DNA from: Caldifarciminota bacterium
Lineage (GTDB): Bacteria; Hydrothermota; Tepidihabitantia; B3-TA06; JALVRC01
NCBI GenBank assembly: GCA_027025255.1
Contig: JALVRC010000035.1
Coordinates: 1 to 18,602, forward strand
Direction: 5' to 3'
DNA length: 18,602 nt
Made by a program: the position numbers and the translations under genes. The stretch's first letter is position 1; every line of letters begins with the position of its first letter. The notes beneath the pieces are model-generated. The model was not told the DNA's origin. It saw nothing but the letters and a program-made list of their open reading frames with translations, and did no database searches. Below, one piece after another: positions 1 to 6,668 of the stretch.

Positions 1-2
1 AT

Positions 3-557
3 GTGGTTTCCCCTCTAGGAGGACAATACAATATAGGAGACAGTCTCATGGTAGTAGGAGAGTTTACAAATAACGGAGCGAATGACGAGACCAATGTAAA
101 TGTAGGCTATAAGGTAATGAAAGACGGTGAAGAGGTCTTCAGCACAGAGGATACAATAGCCGACTTTCCAGTATCAGAGCTTAAAACAGACACACTTGGC
201 TATTGGGTGCCTGAAGAGGCAGGCGATTATACTATAACAGTATACAATGGATACAGTGATGATAATCCATCAGACGATACGATGAGTGTAGATATAACAG
301 TGGTGGGCGGAGCAGTAGAAGAAGAAGTGACAACAGAAGATATGGTTATCTTTAAGAATGGGAAACTTATTTACAATACAGGCAATGTTAAAGAGGCAGA
401 GTTAATCATCTATGACATAACAGGAGCCGAGCTTATTAAGAAGACTGTAGTAAACAAGGGACACGTTGATGTAAGCAACCTTTCACAGGGTATATATTTT
501 GTGAAGCTCAGGATAGGAACAAACGCCTATACCCATAAGATAACAGTAGTTAAGTAA
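3..557 (+). CDS. C-terminal part of a secreted protein with CARDB-like domain and T9SS type A sorting domain (5' partial)
   Basis: The frame is open to the left edge, so this is the 3' end of a longer gene; the GTG at 3 is probably an internal Val. Visible residues 1-100 look like a CARDB/Ig-like beta-sandwich, with alternating strands such as DSLMVVGEFTNNGA and DYTITVYNGYSDDNPSDD. An acidic linker (GGAVEEEVTTED, about 101-112) follows. The last 70 residues have the layout of a Por secretion-system C-terminal sorting domain: AELIIYDITGAEL, then the hallmark LSQGIYFVKL, then a final Lys-rich strand KITVVK. In known T9SS bacteria this domain directs export across the outer membrane and is removed or anchored there. 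The passenger function is unknown because the N-terminal part lies outside the window. A strong terminator follows 3 bases after the stop. Confidence 0.85.
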   Translation: MVSPLGGQYNIGDSLMVVGEFTNNGANDETNVNVGYKVMKDGEEVFSTEDTIADFPVSELKTDTLGYWVPEEAGDYTITVYNGYSDDNPSDDTMSVDITVVGGAVEEEVTTEDMVIFKNGKLIYNTGNVKEAELIIYDITGAELIKKTVVNKGHVDVSNLSQGIYFVKLRIGTNAYTHKITVVK

Positions 558-560
558 ACC

Positions 561-593
561 AAAAGAGGCAGTGCCTAAGGCACTGCCTCTTTT
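561..593 (+). terminator. Rho-independent terminator with 15-bp perfect stem
   Basis: AAAAGAGGCAGTGCC (561-575) and its exact reverse complement (579-593) are separated by a 3-base loop, TAA. The stem core is GC-rich and the A-tract/T-tract ends make it potentially bidirectional. It lies 3 bases after the stop codon of the sorting-domain protein and separates it from the tRNA/rpiB unit. Confidence 0.92.
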
Positions 594-802
594 AAACTTT
601 CATCCACAAAGCTTACAATCTTTTCAAAGTAAAAAAATGTATATTGATTTTTAATTACTATAAATATTCTTATTGCCCTCCAAACAATTACAACTCAAAT
701 TGCTTATCACAAAAAAGATTCTAACATTATCATACAGTTCAGTCTATAAAAAAACATAATGTCAATGATTTAAACAAAGCATTTAGACATTCAAAATAAT
801 CC
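594..802. other. AT-rich intergenic stretch, no gene seen
   Basis: Between the terminator and the tRNA promoter I find no open frame with a ribosome-binding site, no strong inverted repeat and no RNA gene. The run of A and T just before position 803 could act as an UP-like element for the tRNA promoter, but that is inference. Confidence 0.6.
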
Positions 803-830
803 TTGACTTTACAACTTTTTTATATAAAAT
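803..830 (+). promoter_or_regulatory. Sigma-70-type promoter of the tRNA-Met/rpiB unit
   Basis: The -35 element TTGACT (803-808) and -10 element TAAAAT (825-830) are 16 bases apart. Transcription would start near 837, a few bases before the tRNA 5' end at 843. A TATAAA that overlaps the -10 would give a shorter spacer and is less likely. Confidence 0.75.
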
Positions 831-842
831 ATTATCTCACAT

Positions 843-914
843 GGCGGCGTAGCTCAGCGGAAGAGCAGGAGAATCATAATCTCTGTGTCGGGGGTTCAAT
901 CCCCTCCGCCGCCA
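843..914 (+). tRNA. tRNA-Met(CAU), elongator type; tRNA-Ile2 possible
   Basis: The cloverleaf folds fully: acceptor GGCGGCG/CGCCGCC, D stem GCTC/GAGC, anticodon stem GGAGA/TCTCT with loop ATCATAA (anticodon CAT), variable loop GTGTC, T stem GGGGG/CCCTC with loop TTCAATC, discriminator A. The G1-C72 pair rules out an initiator tRNA, which has a mismatch there. A CAT anticodon could also be lysidine-modified tRNA-Ile2. The GGCGGCGTAGCTCAG start resembles elongator Met tRNAs, so I prefer Met. CCA is not encoded. The D loop is short (7 bases). Confidence 0.93.
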
Positions 915-920
915 TTTTTA

Positions 921-926
921 AGGAGA
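921..926 (+). promoter_or_regulatory. Ribosome-binding site deciding the rpiB start
   Basis: AGGAGA lies 3 bases before the ATG at 930. A longer in-frame reading begins inside the tRNA T-arm region (885) and is excluded, because the tRNA occupies that stretch and family homology begins at MKVAVGADHKG. Confidence 0.8.
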
Positions 927-929
927 GCA

Positions 930-1370
930 ATGAAGGTGGCAGTGGGTGCAGATCATAAAGGTTTTGTTTTAAAAGAATATATTAAAAGAATCCTTAAAGA
1001 ACAGGGATATGAAGTTATAGATAAAGGAACATACAGTGAAGAAAGTGTGGATTATCCTGATTTTGCTTTTAAAGTTGCAGAATCTGTAAGCAAAGGAGAA
1101 AGCGACAGAGGCATCCTGATTTGTTATACAGGTATTGGCATGGAAATTGCTGCCAACAAGATAAAAGGGATAAGAGCAGCATTAGCCTTTATACCAGAAC
1201 TTGCAAAACTTACAAGAAATCATAATGATAGCAATATTTTAACGTTTGGTTCATATTATATGAGTCCGTACATGGCTCAAGAAGTTGTACTAACATGGCT
1301 TAAGGAAAAATTTGAAGCAGGAAGACATAAAAGAAGAGTGGATAAAATAAGCAATAGAGAAAACCTCTAA
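930..1370 (+). CDS. rpiB: Ribose 5-phosphate isomerase B (RpiB/LacAB family)
   Basis: The product is 146 aa, the usual RpiB length. RpiB interconverts ribose 5-phosphate and ribulose 5-phosphate in the cytosolic non-oxidative pentose phosphate pathway. Family landmarks in order: AVGADHKGF near the N-terminus (sugar-phosphate site), DKGTYSEESVDYPDFA with the conserved DYPD, RGILICYTGIGMEIAANK with the catalytic-Cys/GTGIG region (here CYTGIGMEIAANK), and RNHNDSNILTFG with the conserved HND/N-L-G segment. Allose and galactose isomerases of the same family cannot be excluded, but the housekeeping role is most likely. The gene starts 15 bases after the tRNA and probably shares its promoter, so 3' processing of the tRNA would set the 5' end of the rpiB mRNA. 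Confidence 0.93.
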   Translation: MKVAVGADHKGFVLKEYIKRILKEQGYEVIDKGTYSEESVDYPDFAFKVAESVSKGESDRGILICYTGIGMEIAANKIKGIRAALAFIPELAKLTRNHNDSNILTFGSYYMSPYMAQEVVLTWLKEKFEAGRHKRRVDKISNRENL

Positions 1371-1374
1371 CCTA

Positions 1375-1394
1375 TGTGGAAAACTTGTGGAAAA
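1375..1394 (+). repeat. Tandem TGTGGAAAA 9-mers, 11 bp apart
   Basis: TGTGGAAAA occurs at 1375-1383 and again at 1386-1394, one helical turn apart, in the 67-base gap between rpiB and the MoxR gene. The reverse complement TTTTCCACA recurs at 11850-11858 inside another promoter. It differs from the DnaA-box consensus TTATCCACA at one base. A 10-bp palindrome, AAACATGTTT, follows at 1413-1422. No function is proven. Confidence 0.5.
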
Positions 1395-1437
1395 AAACAA
1401 AAATTATGTTAAAAACATGTTTAAGAGAAAAACATAG

Positions 1438-2421
1438 ATGAGTGATATCGCCGATATAGAAAGGGTTAGGGAAATTTCTAATAGTATCAGGCAGGAGTTA
1501 AAAAAAATAATTGTTGGGCAGGATGACATTATAACGAAGGTGCTTATAACTCTTTTTGCTGATGGGCATCTCCTATTAATAGGGGTTCCGGGCCTTGCAA
1601 AAACACTTATAGTAAACAGTCTTGCAAAGGCAATGAATCTCGATTTTGCAAGAATTCAGTTCACTCCTGACTTAATGCCTGCAGACATAACCGGAACTGA
1701 CATAATAGAAGAAAACAACGGCAAAAGAATGTTTAAATTCATGAAAGGGCCAGTATTCACAAATTTATTGCTTGCAGATGAGATTAATCGTACACCTCCA
1801 AAAACACAAGCTGCTTTACTTGAGGCAATGCAGGAAAAAACAGTTACAGCTGGAGGGAAAACATATCCTATCACTCCACCTTTTACTGTTATTGCTACTC
1901 AAAACCCAATTGAACAGGAAGGGACGTATCCTCTACCTGAAGCTGAACTTGACAGGTTCATGTTTTCATCTATAATCAATTACCCAAACATGAAAGAAGA
2001 GATTGAAATTGTTAAAAGTACCACATCTAACTATGTACCTAATCTTAATAAAATTACTACCAGAGAAGAAATACTATTTGCACAAAAGCTCTTAAGAAAA
2101 ATCCCTGTATCAGACAGTTTGGTTAATTTTGCAGTTAAAATAGTTAAACTAACGCGACCCCATAAAGAAAACCCTATTGAAGAAGTAAATACATATGTAG
2201 AATGGGGGGCTGGGCCAAGGGCTTCTCAATATTTAATACTTGGAGCTAAAATCAAAGCAGGATTAGAAGGGAAAACTGCCTGTGAAAGAGAAGATATACT
2301 GTTTGCAGTACATCCTGTATTAACTCATAGAATAGTTCTAAACTACCTTTCAGAGGCAGAAGGAATAAAAAAAGAAACTATTATAGAAAAGATTATAAAA
2401 ACCGTAAAAAAGGAGGTCTAA
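1438..2421 (+). CDS. MoxR-family AAA+ ATPase
   Basis: This 327-aa protein is a complete MoxR ATPase, a cytosolic AAA+ chaperone-like enzyme that usually remodels or activates vWA-domain partners. Visible motifs: IIVGQDD near residue 25, Walker A GVPGLAKT (49-56), Walker B LLLADEINR (110-118), sensor 1 ATQNP (153-157), arginine-finger segment EAELDRF (168-174) and lid-domain GPRASQYL. The start ATG has only a weak purine-rich leader (AAGAGAAA). The usual downstream DUF58 and vWA genes are absent. Instead the stop overlaps the start of a small unknown gene by one base (TAATG), with AAGGAGGT in the 3' end of this gene serving that start. The substrate is unknown. Confidence 0.92.
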   Translation: MSDIADIERVREISNSIRQELKKIIVGQDDIITKVLITLFADGHLLLIGVPGLAKTLIVNSLAKAMNLDFARIQFTPDLMPADITGTDIIEENNGKRMFKFMKGPVFTNLLLADEINRTPPKTQAALLEAMQEKTVTAGGKTYPITPPFTVIATQNPIEQEGTYPLPEAELDRFMFSSIINYPNMKEEIEIVKSTTSNYVPNLNKITTREEILFAQKLLRKIPVSDSLVNFAVKIVKLTRPHKENPIEEVNTYVEWGAGPRASQYLILGAKIKAGLEGKTACEREDILFAVHPVLTHRIVLNYLSEAEGIKKETIIEKIIKTVKKEV

Positions 2422-2753
2422 TGTCTACTACAGCCAAAATTACATTTTCACTCGCAGGAAAAACAATAACTCTTGAAAGAGAGCTAAAAGATATTAATTT
2501 CAGAGATGAATTTGAAGCATTTTTGCAAGATGTAGATATGATTAGGAGGACGACCAAAGCGACCAGAGGTCAGGTCAGTGCGCTTTATGCAAAACTCTTA
2601 AACAGAGGATGGAAAAGAGAAGAAATACAAAGATATTTAGAAGAAAAACTTGGAACAAGTAATGAAGACGAAATCGTTGGGAAGGTTGATAAGGCTACAT
2701 TTTCTTTTATAATAGATAACGTATCAGATGAAGACAAAAAAACAAGGACTTAG
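2421..2753 (+). CDS. Small unknown protein with a helical ATxxQ...YLxxKxG motif
   Basis: This is a 110-aa acidic/basic soluble protein that I do not recognise as a named family. The first 45 residues look like beta strands (KITFSLAGKTITLE) followed by a helix. Residues 46-78 form a two-helix motif, ATRGQVSALYAKLL then NRGWKREEIQRYLEEKLG. Similar 'A(T/S)xxQxxxLYxLxxxxGWxxEEL...L...FG' segments occur at the C-termini of some recombination and single-strand-annealing proteins and in phage regulators, which hints at nucleic-acid or partner binding (inference). It has no signal peptide or membrane segment. It is translationally coupled to the MoxR gene (TAATG) and is followed 2 bases later by the membrane-protein gene, so the three are likely co-expressed. 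Confidence 0.8.
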   Translation: MSTTAKITFSLAGKTITLERELKDINFRDEFEAFLQDVDMIRRTTKATRGQVSALYAKLLNRGWKREEIQRYLEEKLGTSNEDEIVGKVDKATFSFIIDNVSDEDKKTRT

Positions 2754-2755
2754 AA

Positions 2756-3811
2756 ATGCTTTTCTTGGGAATGTTAATCTCTACGTTGGAAATTTCTCCA
2801 GGTAGGGCACCTATTATTGACAGCCTTGATAATTCAGGACATACAGAATACCTTATAGGAACAACTGCCTTAAGCATGGGTTGGTACGCATGGAGTATTC
2901 CTATAAGTTTGAAAATCAAAAATTATAGAGTCTTTTTAGGCTCTTATTCTATAATATCCGCAACAGGATTCTTTCTACCTTATTTTTTGACACAAAATAC
3001 ACCTATTTCAAAAGCAACTGCTTCCTATACACTTGAGGGAGGGCTAATTGGAATAGTTCATGGTTTACTCTTAAGCACACTACTAACTGACAATAATTCC
3101 CCATCAGCTATATTAACATATACAAATATTTCCAGTCTGTCAGAAGCGTACACTTTATTTTACGTATCTAAAAAATATAATTTCTCCATGGGAGAAGGAG
3201 ATATGAGTACCTTCATTGGCTGGGTTGGGATGCTTAATGGGATTGCTTATCCCTATATGCTTTCTAAAATATTTAAGATAAATATTAACAAAAAAATATA
3301 CGCATTTACAACTCTTTCTTTTTCTCTCGCTGGCCAATATTTAGGATATCTATTTTCTAAAGCAAGGAGTTATACAAGGGGAGATGTTCTTATAATGCTT
3401 GGCAGTACTTTCTATGGAATTTTTCTTCCTGCAACGTTTCTTTTCTCTTTAGATAGCAAGATAGAAAGCCTTAATACCTTGTTTTTAATAAGTGGTTCTT
3501 ATGCAGGTTTGTATATTGGAGATTATCTTGTTAAAAACAAAGAATTTTCTACTTTTGATGGAACAATGGTGCTTTTAGGACAAAGCGGAGGCGCTCTTTT
3601 AGCTACAGGCATAACATACATGCTTTTCCCACATAACATAAAACTTAATCTTTATTCTTCTTTAATAGGACAAACAGTTGGATTTGCCGGGATCTACTAT
3701 TTAGCATTACAAAATAAAAACCGAACTGACCAGGTAGAAACTCTATCTATATCTTCATTAAAAAAATCCTTTTCTATCCCTATCTTTAATATTAGCTTGC
3801 AGTTCAAATAA
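2756..3811 (+). CDS. Polytopic membrane protein with ~60-residue internal repeats, unknown function
   Basis: This 351-aa protein is very hydrophobic, with about ten candidate membrane segments. It may begin with a short signal-like start (MLFLGMLISTLEISPG). I see an internal repeat of a helix pair at about residues 90-110, 147-168, 208-230 and 267-290. Each has an acidic/glycine entry (YTLEGG, GEGDM, TRGDV, FDGTM) followed by a small-residue helix containing GxxxG-like spacing (for example MLGSTFYGIFLP and LLGQSGGALLATG). Each is preceded by a second glycine-rich helix and a short basic turn (for example GQYLGYLFSKARSY and GLYIGDYLVKNKEF). This suggests tandem duplication. No transporter or enzyme motif is evident. 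It begins 2 bases after the previous stop and no terminator follows. The poor ribosome-binding site suggests coupling to the upstream gene. Confidence 0.8.
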   Translation: MLFLGMLISTLEISPGRAPIIDSLDNSGHTEYLIGTTALSMGWYAWSIPISLKIKNYRVFLGSYSIISATGFFLPYFLTQNTPISKATASYTLEGGLIGIVHGLLLSTLLTDNNSPSAILTYTNISSLSEAYTLFYVSKKYNFSMGEGDMSTFIGWVGMLNGIAYPYMLSKIFKININKKIYAFTTLSFSLAGQYLGYLFSKARSYTRGDVLIMLGSTFYGIFLPATFLFSLDSKIESLNTLFLISGSYAGLYIGDYLVKNKEFSTFDGTMVLLGQSGGALLATGITYMLFPHNIKLNLYSSLIGQTVGFAGIYYLALQNKNRTDQVETLSISSLKKSFSIPIFNISLQFK

Positions 3812-3838
3812 ACATATAATAAAATACTCTTTTTAATC

Positions 3839-3866
3839 TTGACAGTTTATTGATTTTAGATATAAT
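3839..3866 (+). promoter_or_regulatory. Consensus sigma-70 promoter for the methyltransferase-accA operon
   Basis: A perfect -35 (TTGACA, 3839-3844) and perfect -10 (TATAAT, 3861-3866) are separated by 16 bases. The predicted start near 3873 leaves a leader of about 30 bases to the ATG at 3904, with AAAGGAGT as ribosome-binding site. The operon it heads probably runs to 8141. Confidence 0.88.
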
Positions 3867-3867
3867 T

Positions 3868-3886
3868 ACACTATGATGAATAGTGT
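3868..3886 (+). promoter_or_regulatory. Operator-like inverted repeat over the transcription start
   Basis: ACACTAT (3868-3874), spacer GATGA, ATAGTGT (3880-3886): perfect 7-bp arms starting one base after the -10 box and covering the expected +1. The position suits a repressor site. It is AT-rich and lacks a T-run directly after it, so a terminator or attenuator is less likely. Confidence 0.45.
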
Positions 3887-3903
3887 CTTTTTAAAGGAGT
3901 TTA

Positions 3904-4659
3904 ATGGATAGTTTTCTGTGGGATAAATTCTGGAGAGAAAGAGACGTTGAAGAAATCTATCCTACTATAACAGATATTGAAAGCGAAATATTAAAATCTT
4001 TAAAAGACCTCAAAGGGTTAAATATTTTAGAAGTTGGGGCTGGGACAGGAAGAACAGCATTATCAATTGCTCAAAAAGGTGCACATGTCTATATTATTGA
4101 TATTAGCGATGAAAGCCTAAAAAAGGTATCTCAATTAAAAGAAAAGTACAATATCCCAATAAATATAATTCAAGCAGACGGATTAAATACTCCATTTGAA
4201 GATAATTTTTTTGACCTTGTTTATCATCAGGGGCTTTTGGAACATTTTAGAAATCCTTACCCACTACTTATTGAAAATAAAAGAATTCTTAAAAAAAACG
4301 GTTATCTTTTAGTAGATGTTCCTCAGAAGTTTCATATCTATACACTTATAAAACATGCCGCAATGATATTTAACAAATGGTTCGCAGGCTGGGAAAGAGA
4401 GTTTACCCCAAATCAACTTATACGTATGGTAAAACAACTCAATATGTGCCCTGTTAGGCTCTACGGTGATTGGGCAAGACCAGGAATAGTATATAGGATG
4501 TTACGATTATTACTTTTAAAAGCAGGAATAAAGATAAATATGTATCCAAAGTATGGTAATATACAAAAAATATTTTATAATATTCAAAAAAGCCTTAAGG
4601 ATAAAAGAATTTTCCTATATTCTCATTTATCCATAGGCATTATAGCACAAAAATGTTAA
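3904..4659 (+). CDS. Class I SAM-dependent methyltransferase (Methyltransf_11-like)
   Basis: This 251-aa cytosolic enzyme has the Rossmann methyltransferase signature: motif I ILEVGAGTGRTALSIA (41-56, SAM glycine loop), acidic end of beta 2 YIIDISDESL (63-72), ADGLNTPFEDNFFDLVYHQG (91-110, motifs II/III) and LLEHFRNP, followed by ILKKNGYLLVDVP. The C-terminal 100 residues are basic and aromatic and differ from standard small-molecule methyltransferases; they may hold the substrate site. The substrate cannot be told from sequence. Glycan, lipid or quinone-type substrates are all possible. It is the first gene after a consensus promoter and lies 13 bases before the next gene. Confidence 0.85.
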   Translation: MDSFLWDKFWRERDVEEIYPTITDIESEILKSLKDLKGLNILEVGAGTGRTALSIAQKGAHVYIIDISDESLKKVSQLKEKYNIPINIIQADGLNTPFEDNFFDLVYHQGLLEHFRNPYPLLIENKRILKKNGYLLVDVPQKFHIYTLIKHAAMIFNKWFAGWEREFTPNQLIRMVKQLNMCPVRLYGDWARPGIVYRMLRLLLLKAGIKINMYPKYGNIQKIFYNIQKSLKDKRIFLYSHLSIGIIAQKC

Positions 4660-4672
4660 TAAGGAGGTTTAA

Positions 4673-5794
4673 ATGGCTCATGCTTATACACCGGGATTAA
4701 AGGTTACAGATTTCATAAAAATTAGAAAGGAAAGAAGACTTCCATTATCAGGAGAAGTTATTGTAAAAGTAGGCGAAATAGTAAAACCAGAACAAATTGT
4801 TGCTAAAACATCTCTGCCCGGCAACGTAAAACCCTTAAATGTTGCTGGTCTCCTGGGTTGTCTTCCCGCTGAAATAGACGAATTTATGAAGAAAAAACCG
4901 AAAGACCCAGTTAAAAAGAATGAAGTAATTGCCGAGACAAAGGGAATCTTTGGAGCTTTTAAATCAAGCGTACGCTCACCTATAGACGGAACTATTGAAA
5001 GTATATCCAATATTACAGGACAGATAATTCTTAGAGAACCCCCTCAACCGGTTGAAGTTGATGCTTATATACAGGGAAAAGTTGTTGAAATTATTGAAAA
5101 TGAAGGAGTAATAATTGAAGCAGAAGTCGCTCTTATACAAGGTATTTTCGGCATAGGGGGAGAAAAAAGAGGAATAATTAAAAACATTGCCTCATCCCCA
5201 ACAGATATAATTGATGAAAGAATGATTAAGGAATCGTTTAAGGATAAAATCCTTGCAGGAGGGTCTTTAGTTACAGAAGGAGCAATCAGAAAAGCAATGA
5301 AATTAGGGATAAAGGGCATTATTACAGGAGGCATAGAAGATACTACAATAAAAAATATACTTGGACACGATATTGGTGTAGCAATAACAGGCTCTGAGAA
5401 TATTCCTACAACAGTCATTGTTACAGAAGGATTCGGAAAAATGCAGATGGCTGAAAAAACATTTAATCTTTTAAAAAGCCTTGAAAATAAAGAGGCATCT
5501 ATAAACGGAGCTACACAAATCCGTGCAGGAGTTATAAGACCTGAAGTTATTGTTGCAGCCCATAAGAAACAATCAATAAAAAAATCTGCACTGCTTGAAG
5601 AAGGACTTAAAAAGGGTATGATGGTAAGGATAATAAGAGAACCTGAATTTGGCTCAATAGGTTTTGTAGAAGAATTGCCTGTGAACTTAGAAAATATTGA
5701 AACAGAATCTAAGGTAAGAGTTCTGGTTGTAAAGCTCAAAAACGGTAAAAAGCTACGTTTACCAAGAGCAAATGTTGAAATCATAGAGGATTAG
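4673..5794 (+). CDS. Conserved unknown protein: barrel-sandwich N-terminus, central alpha/beta domain, C-terminal KOW motif
   Basis: The product is 373 aa with a strong ribosome-binding site (AAGGAGGT). Residues 1-125 resemble the barrel-sandwich/biotinyl-lipoyl-like fold seen in RnfC-type proteins: GEVIVKVGEIVKPEQIVA early and SPIDGTIESISNITGQIIL at 102-120 form paired hammerhead strands. No biotin/lipoyl lysine motif is visible. Residues 155-290 form a glycine-rich alpha/beta domain (GIFGIGGEKRG, ILAGGSLVTEGAIRKA, GIKGIITGG, TEGFGKMQMAEKTF). Residues 313-335 (KKGMMVRIIREPEFGSIGFV) are a KOW motif, an RNA- or ribosome-binding loop in NusG and ribosomal proteins, followed by a beta-rich tail. 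I cannot assign a function. The combination suggests a scaffold or nucleic-acid-linked role. Alternative readings on the opposite strand are shadows. Confidence 0.85.
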   Translation: MAHAYTPGLKVTDFIKIRKERRLPLSGEVIVKVGEIVKPEQIVAKTSLPGNVKPLNVAGLLGCLPAEIDEFMKKKPKDPVKKNEVIAETKGIFGAFKSSVRSPIDGTIESISNITGQIILREPPQPVEVDAYIQGKVVEIIENEGVIIEAEVALIQGIFGIGGEKRGIIKNIASSPTDIIDERMIKESFKDKILAGGSLVTEGAIRKAMKLGIKGIITGGIEDTTIKNILGHDIGVAITGSENIPTTVIVTEGFGKMQMAEKTFNLLKSLENKEASINGATQIRAGVIRPEVIVAAHKKQSIKKSALLEEGLKKGMMVRIIREPEFGSIGFVEELPVNLENIETESKVRVLVVKLKNGKKLRLPRANVEIIED

Positions 5795-5795
5795 T

Positions 5796-6668
5796 GTGTT
5801 AATAATTTTTCTCTTCTTACAAACCTCTACTGTCGGACCTGAATTAGTTTCTCTTGCTCCTCCTCAACTATCTGCTTCCTGCAATTATGCTCACTTCTCA
5901 TCTTACAGTACAACCTCAAATCCATCTATTTTTAATAATAAGATGGAGGCATCTTTTTCTCAGGAGTTTTTTATTCAAGGAGTCAACAGAAATTTAATAA
6001 GTTTTTATACGCAACAAAACAGCTATCAGTTAGGAATAAATTTATACTCTTCACAGACCTCCATCGAGTATAGATTAAATGTACCAGAATCTTTACCAAT
6101 AGGAAATTATTCGTATTCTAACATAAAACTTTCTTTCCTGTATGGATACAGATTTAAGAATTTTGTTTCCATAGGCCTTAATCTAAATACTTACTATGAA
6201 CAAATATTCAATATTCATGGCATTTGCTACGGGTTTGATGGAGGGATTACAACTGTTCTTAATAACTTTAAAATGGGAATATTAATAAAGGATTACGGAT
6301 TAATAATGAAAATAGGAAACTCTATCCTTACATTGCCTTCTCGCTTTACTGCAGGTATTAATTATAGAACAAAAGGAAAAATAAAAACAGAAATAGGACT
6401 TGAAGGAACAGCTCCTTTATTTTATAAAGGCTTTGATGCAGGAATTTCTGCTTCTTTAAGTACGAAATTCCTTTCCGTTTATGCTGGGTGTCCAATTGTT
6501 GAGTATGATACTGAGAAGAATAATTTTGTACCCTTTTCCCGTATAAAGCTTATATCCTCTGGCTTCTCCATTACCTACAAAAACATAATGGTAAGCTATG
6601 CTATCCAATTTTTTAAAGAAGATTTAGGCCTTTCAAATAATATTGGTATGAGGTGGTTCTATGAGTAA
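5796..6668 (+). CDS. PorV/PorQ-like outer-membrane beta-barrel protein
   Basis: The product is 290 aa. The start is a GTG at 5796, one base after the previous stop, with AGAGGA at 5785-5790 as ribosome-binding site. A short hydrophobic stretch (LIIFLFL) could be a minimal signal sequence. The rest alternates polar and hydrophobic residues as expected for barrel strands. It has the PorV/PorQ/UPF0164 start (ARG/NPA-like pattern, here YSTTSNPSIFNN near residue 40, then strand turns) and ends in an aromatic residue region (GMRWFYE), typical of outer-membrane proteins. PorV proteins bind T9SS substrates or sit beside the translocon, which matches the sorting domain at the window's left edge. The exact subfamily is uncertain. 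It overlaps accA by 8 bases. Confidence 0.72.
   Translation: MLIIFLFLQTSTVGPELVSLAPPQLSASCNYAHFSSYSTTSNPSIFNNKMEASFSQEFFIQGVNRNLISFYTQQNSYQLGINLYSSQTSIEYRLNVPESLPIGNYSYSNIKLSFLYGYRFKNFVSIGLNLNTYYEQIFNIHGICYGFDGGITTVLNNFKMGILIKDYGLIMKIGNSILTLPSRFTAGINYRTKGKIKTEIGLEGTAPLFYKGFDAGISASLSTKFLSVYAGCPIVEYDTEKNNFVPFSRIKLISSGFSITYKNIMVSYAIQFFKEDLGLSNNIGMRWFYE

Noticed and set aside
885..929. Longer N-terminus for rpiB
   Set aside because: This stretch is the tRNA anticodon and T arm; the family homology and ribosome-binding site both point to the ATG at 930.
3816..3838. TATAAT-like sequence just after the membrane-protein gene as a second promoter
   Set aside because: No matching -35 at suitable distance; the consensus promoter at 3839 explains the next gene.
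5065..5784. Long opposite-strand frame (239 codons) inside the KOW-protein gene
   Set aside because: It lies wholly under a well-supported gene, has no ribosome-binding site, and its Ile/Ser/Pro-rich product is what the reverse of Lys/Gly/Glu/Ile-rich coding gives.
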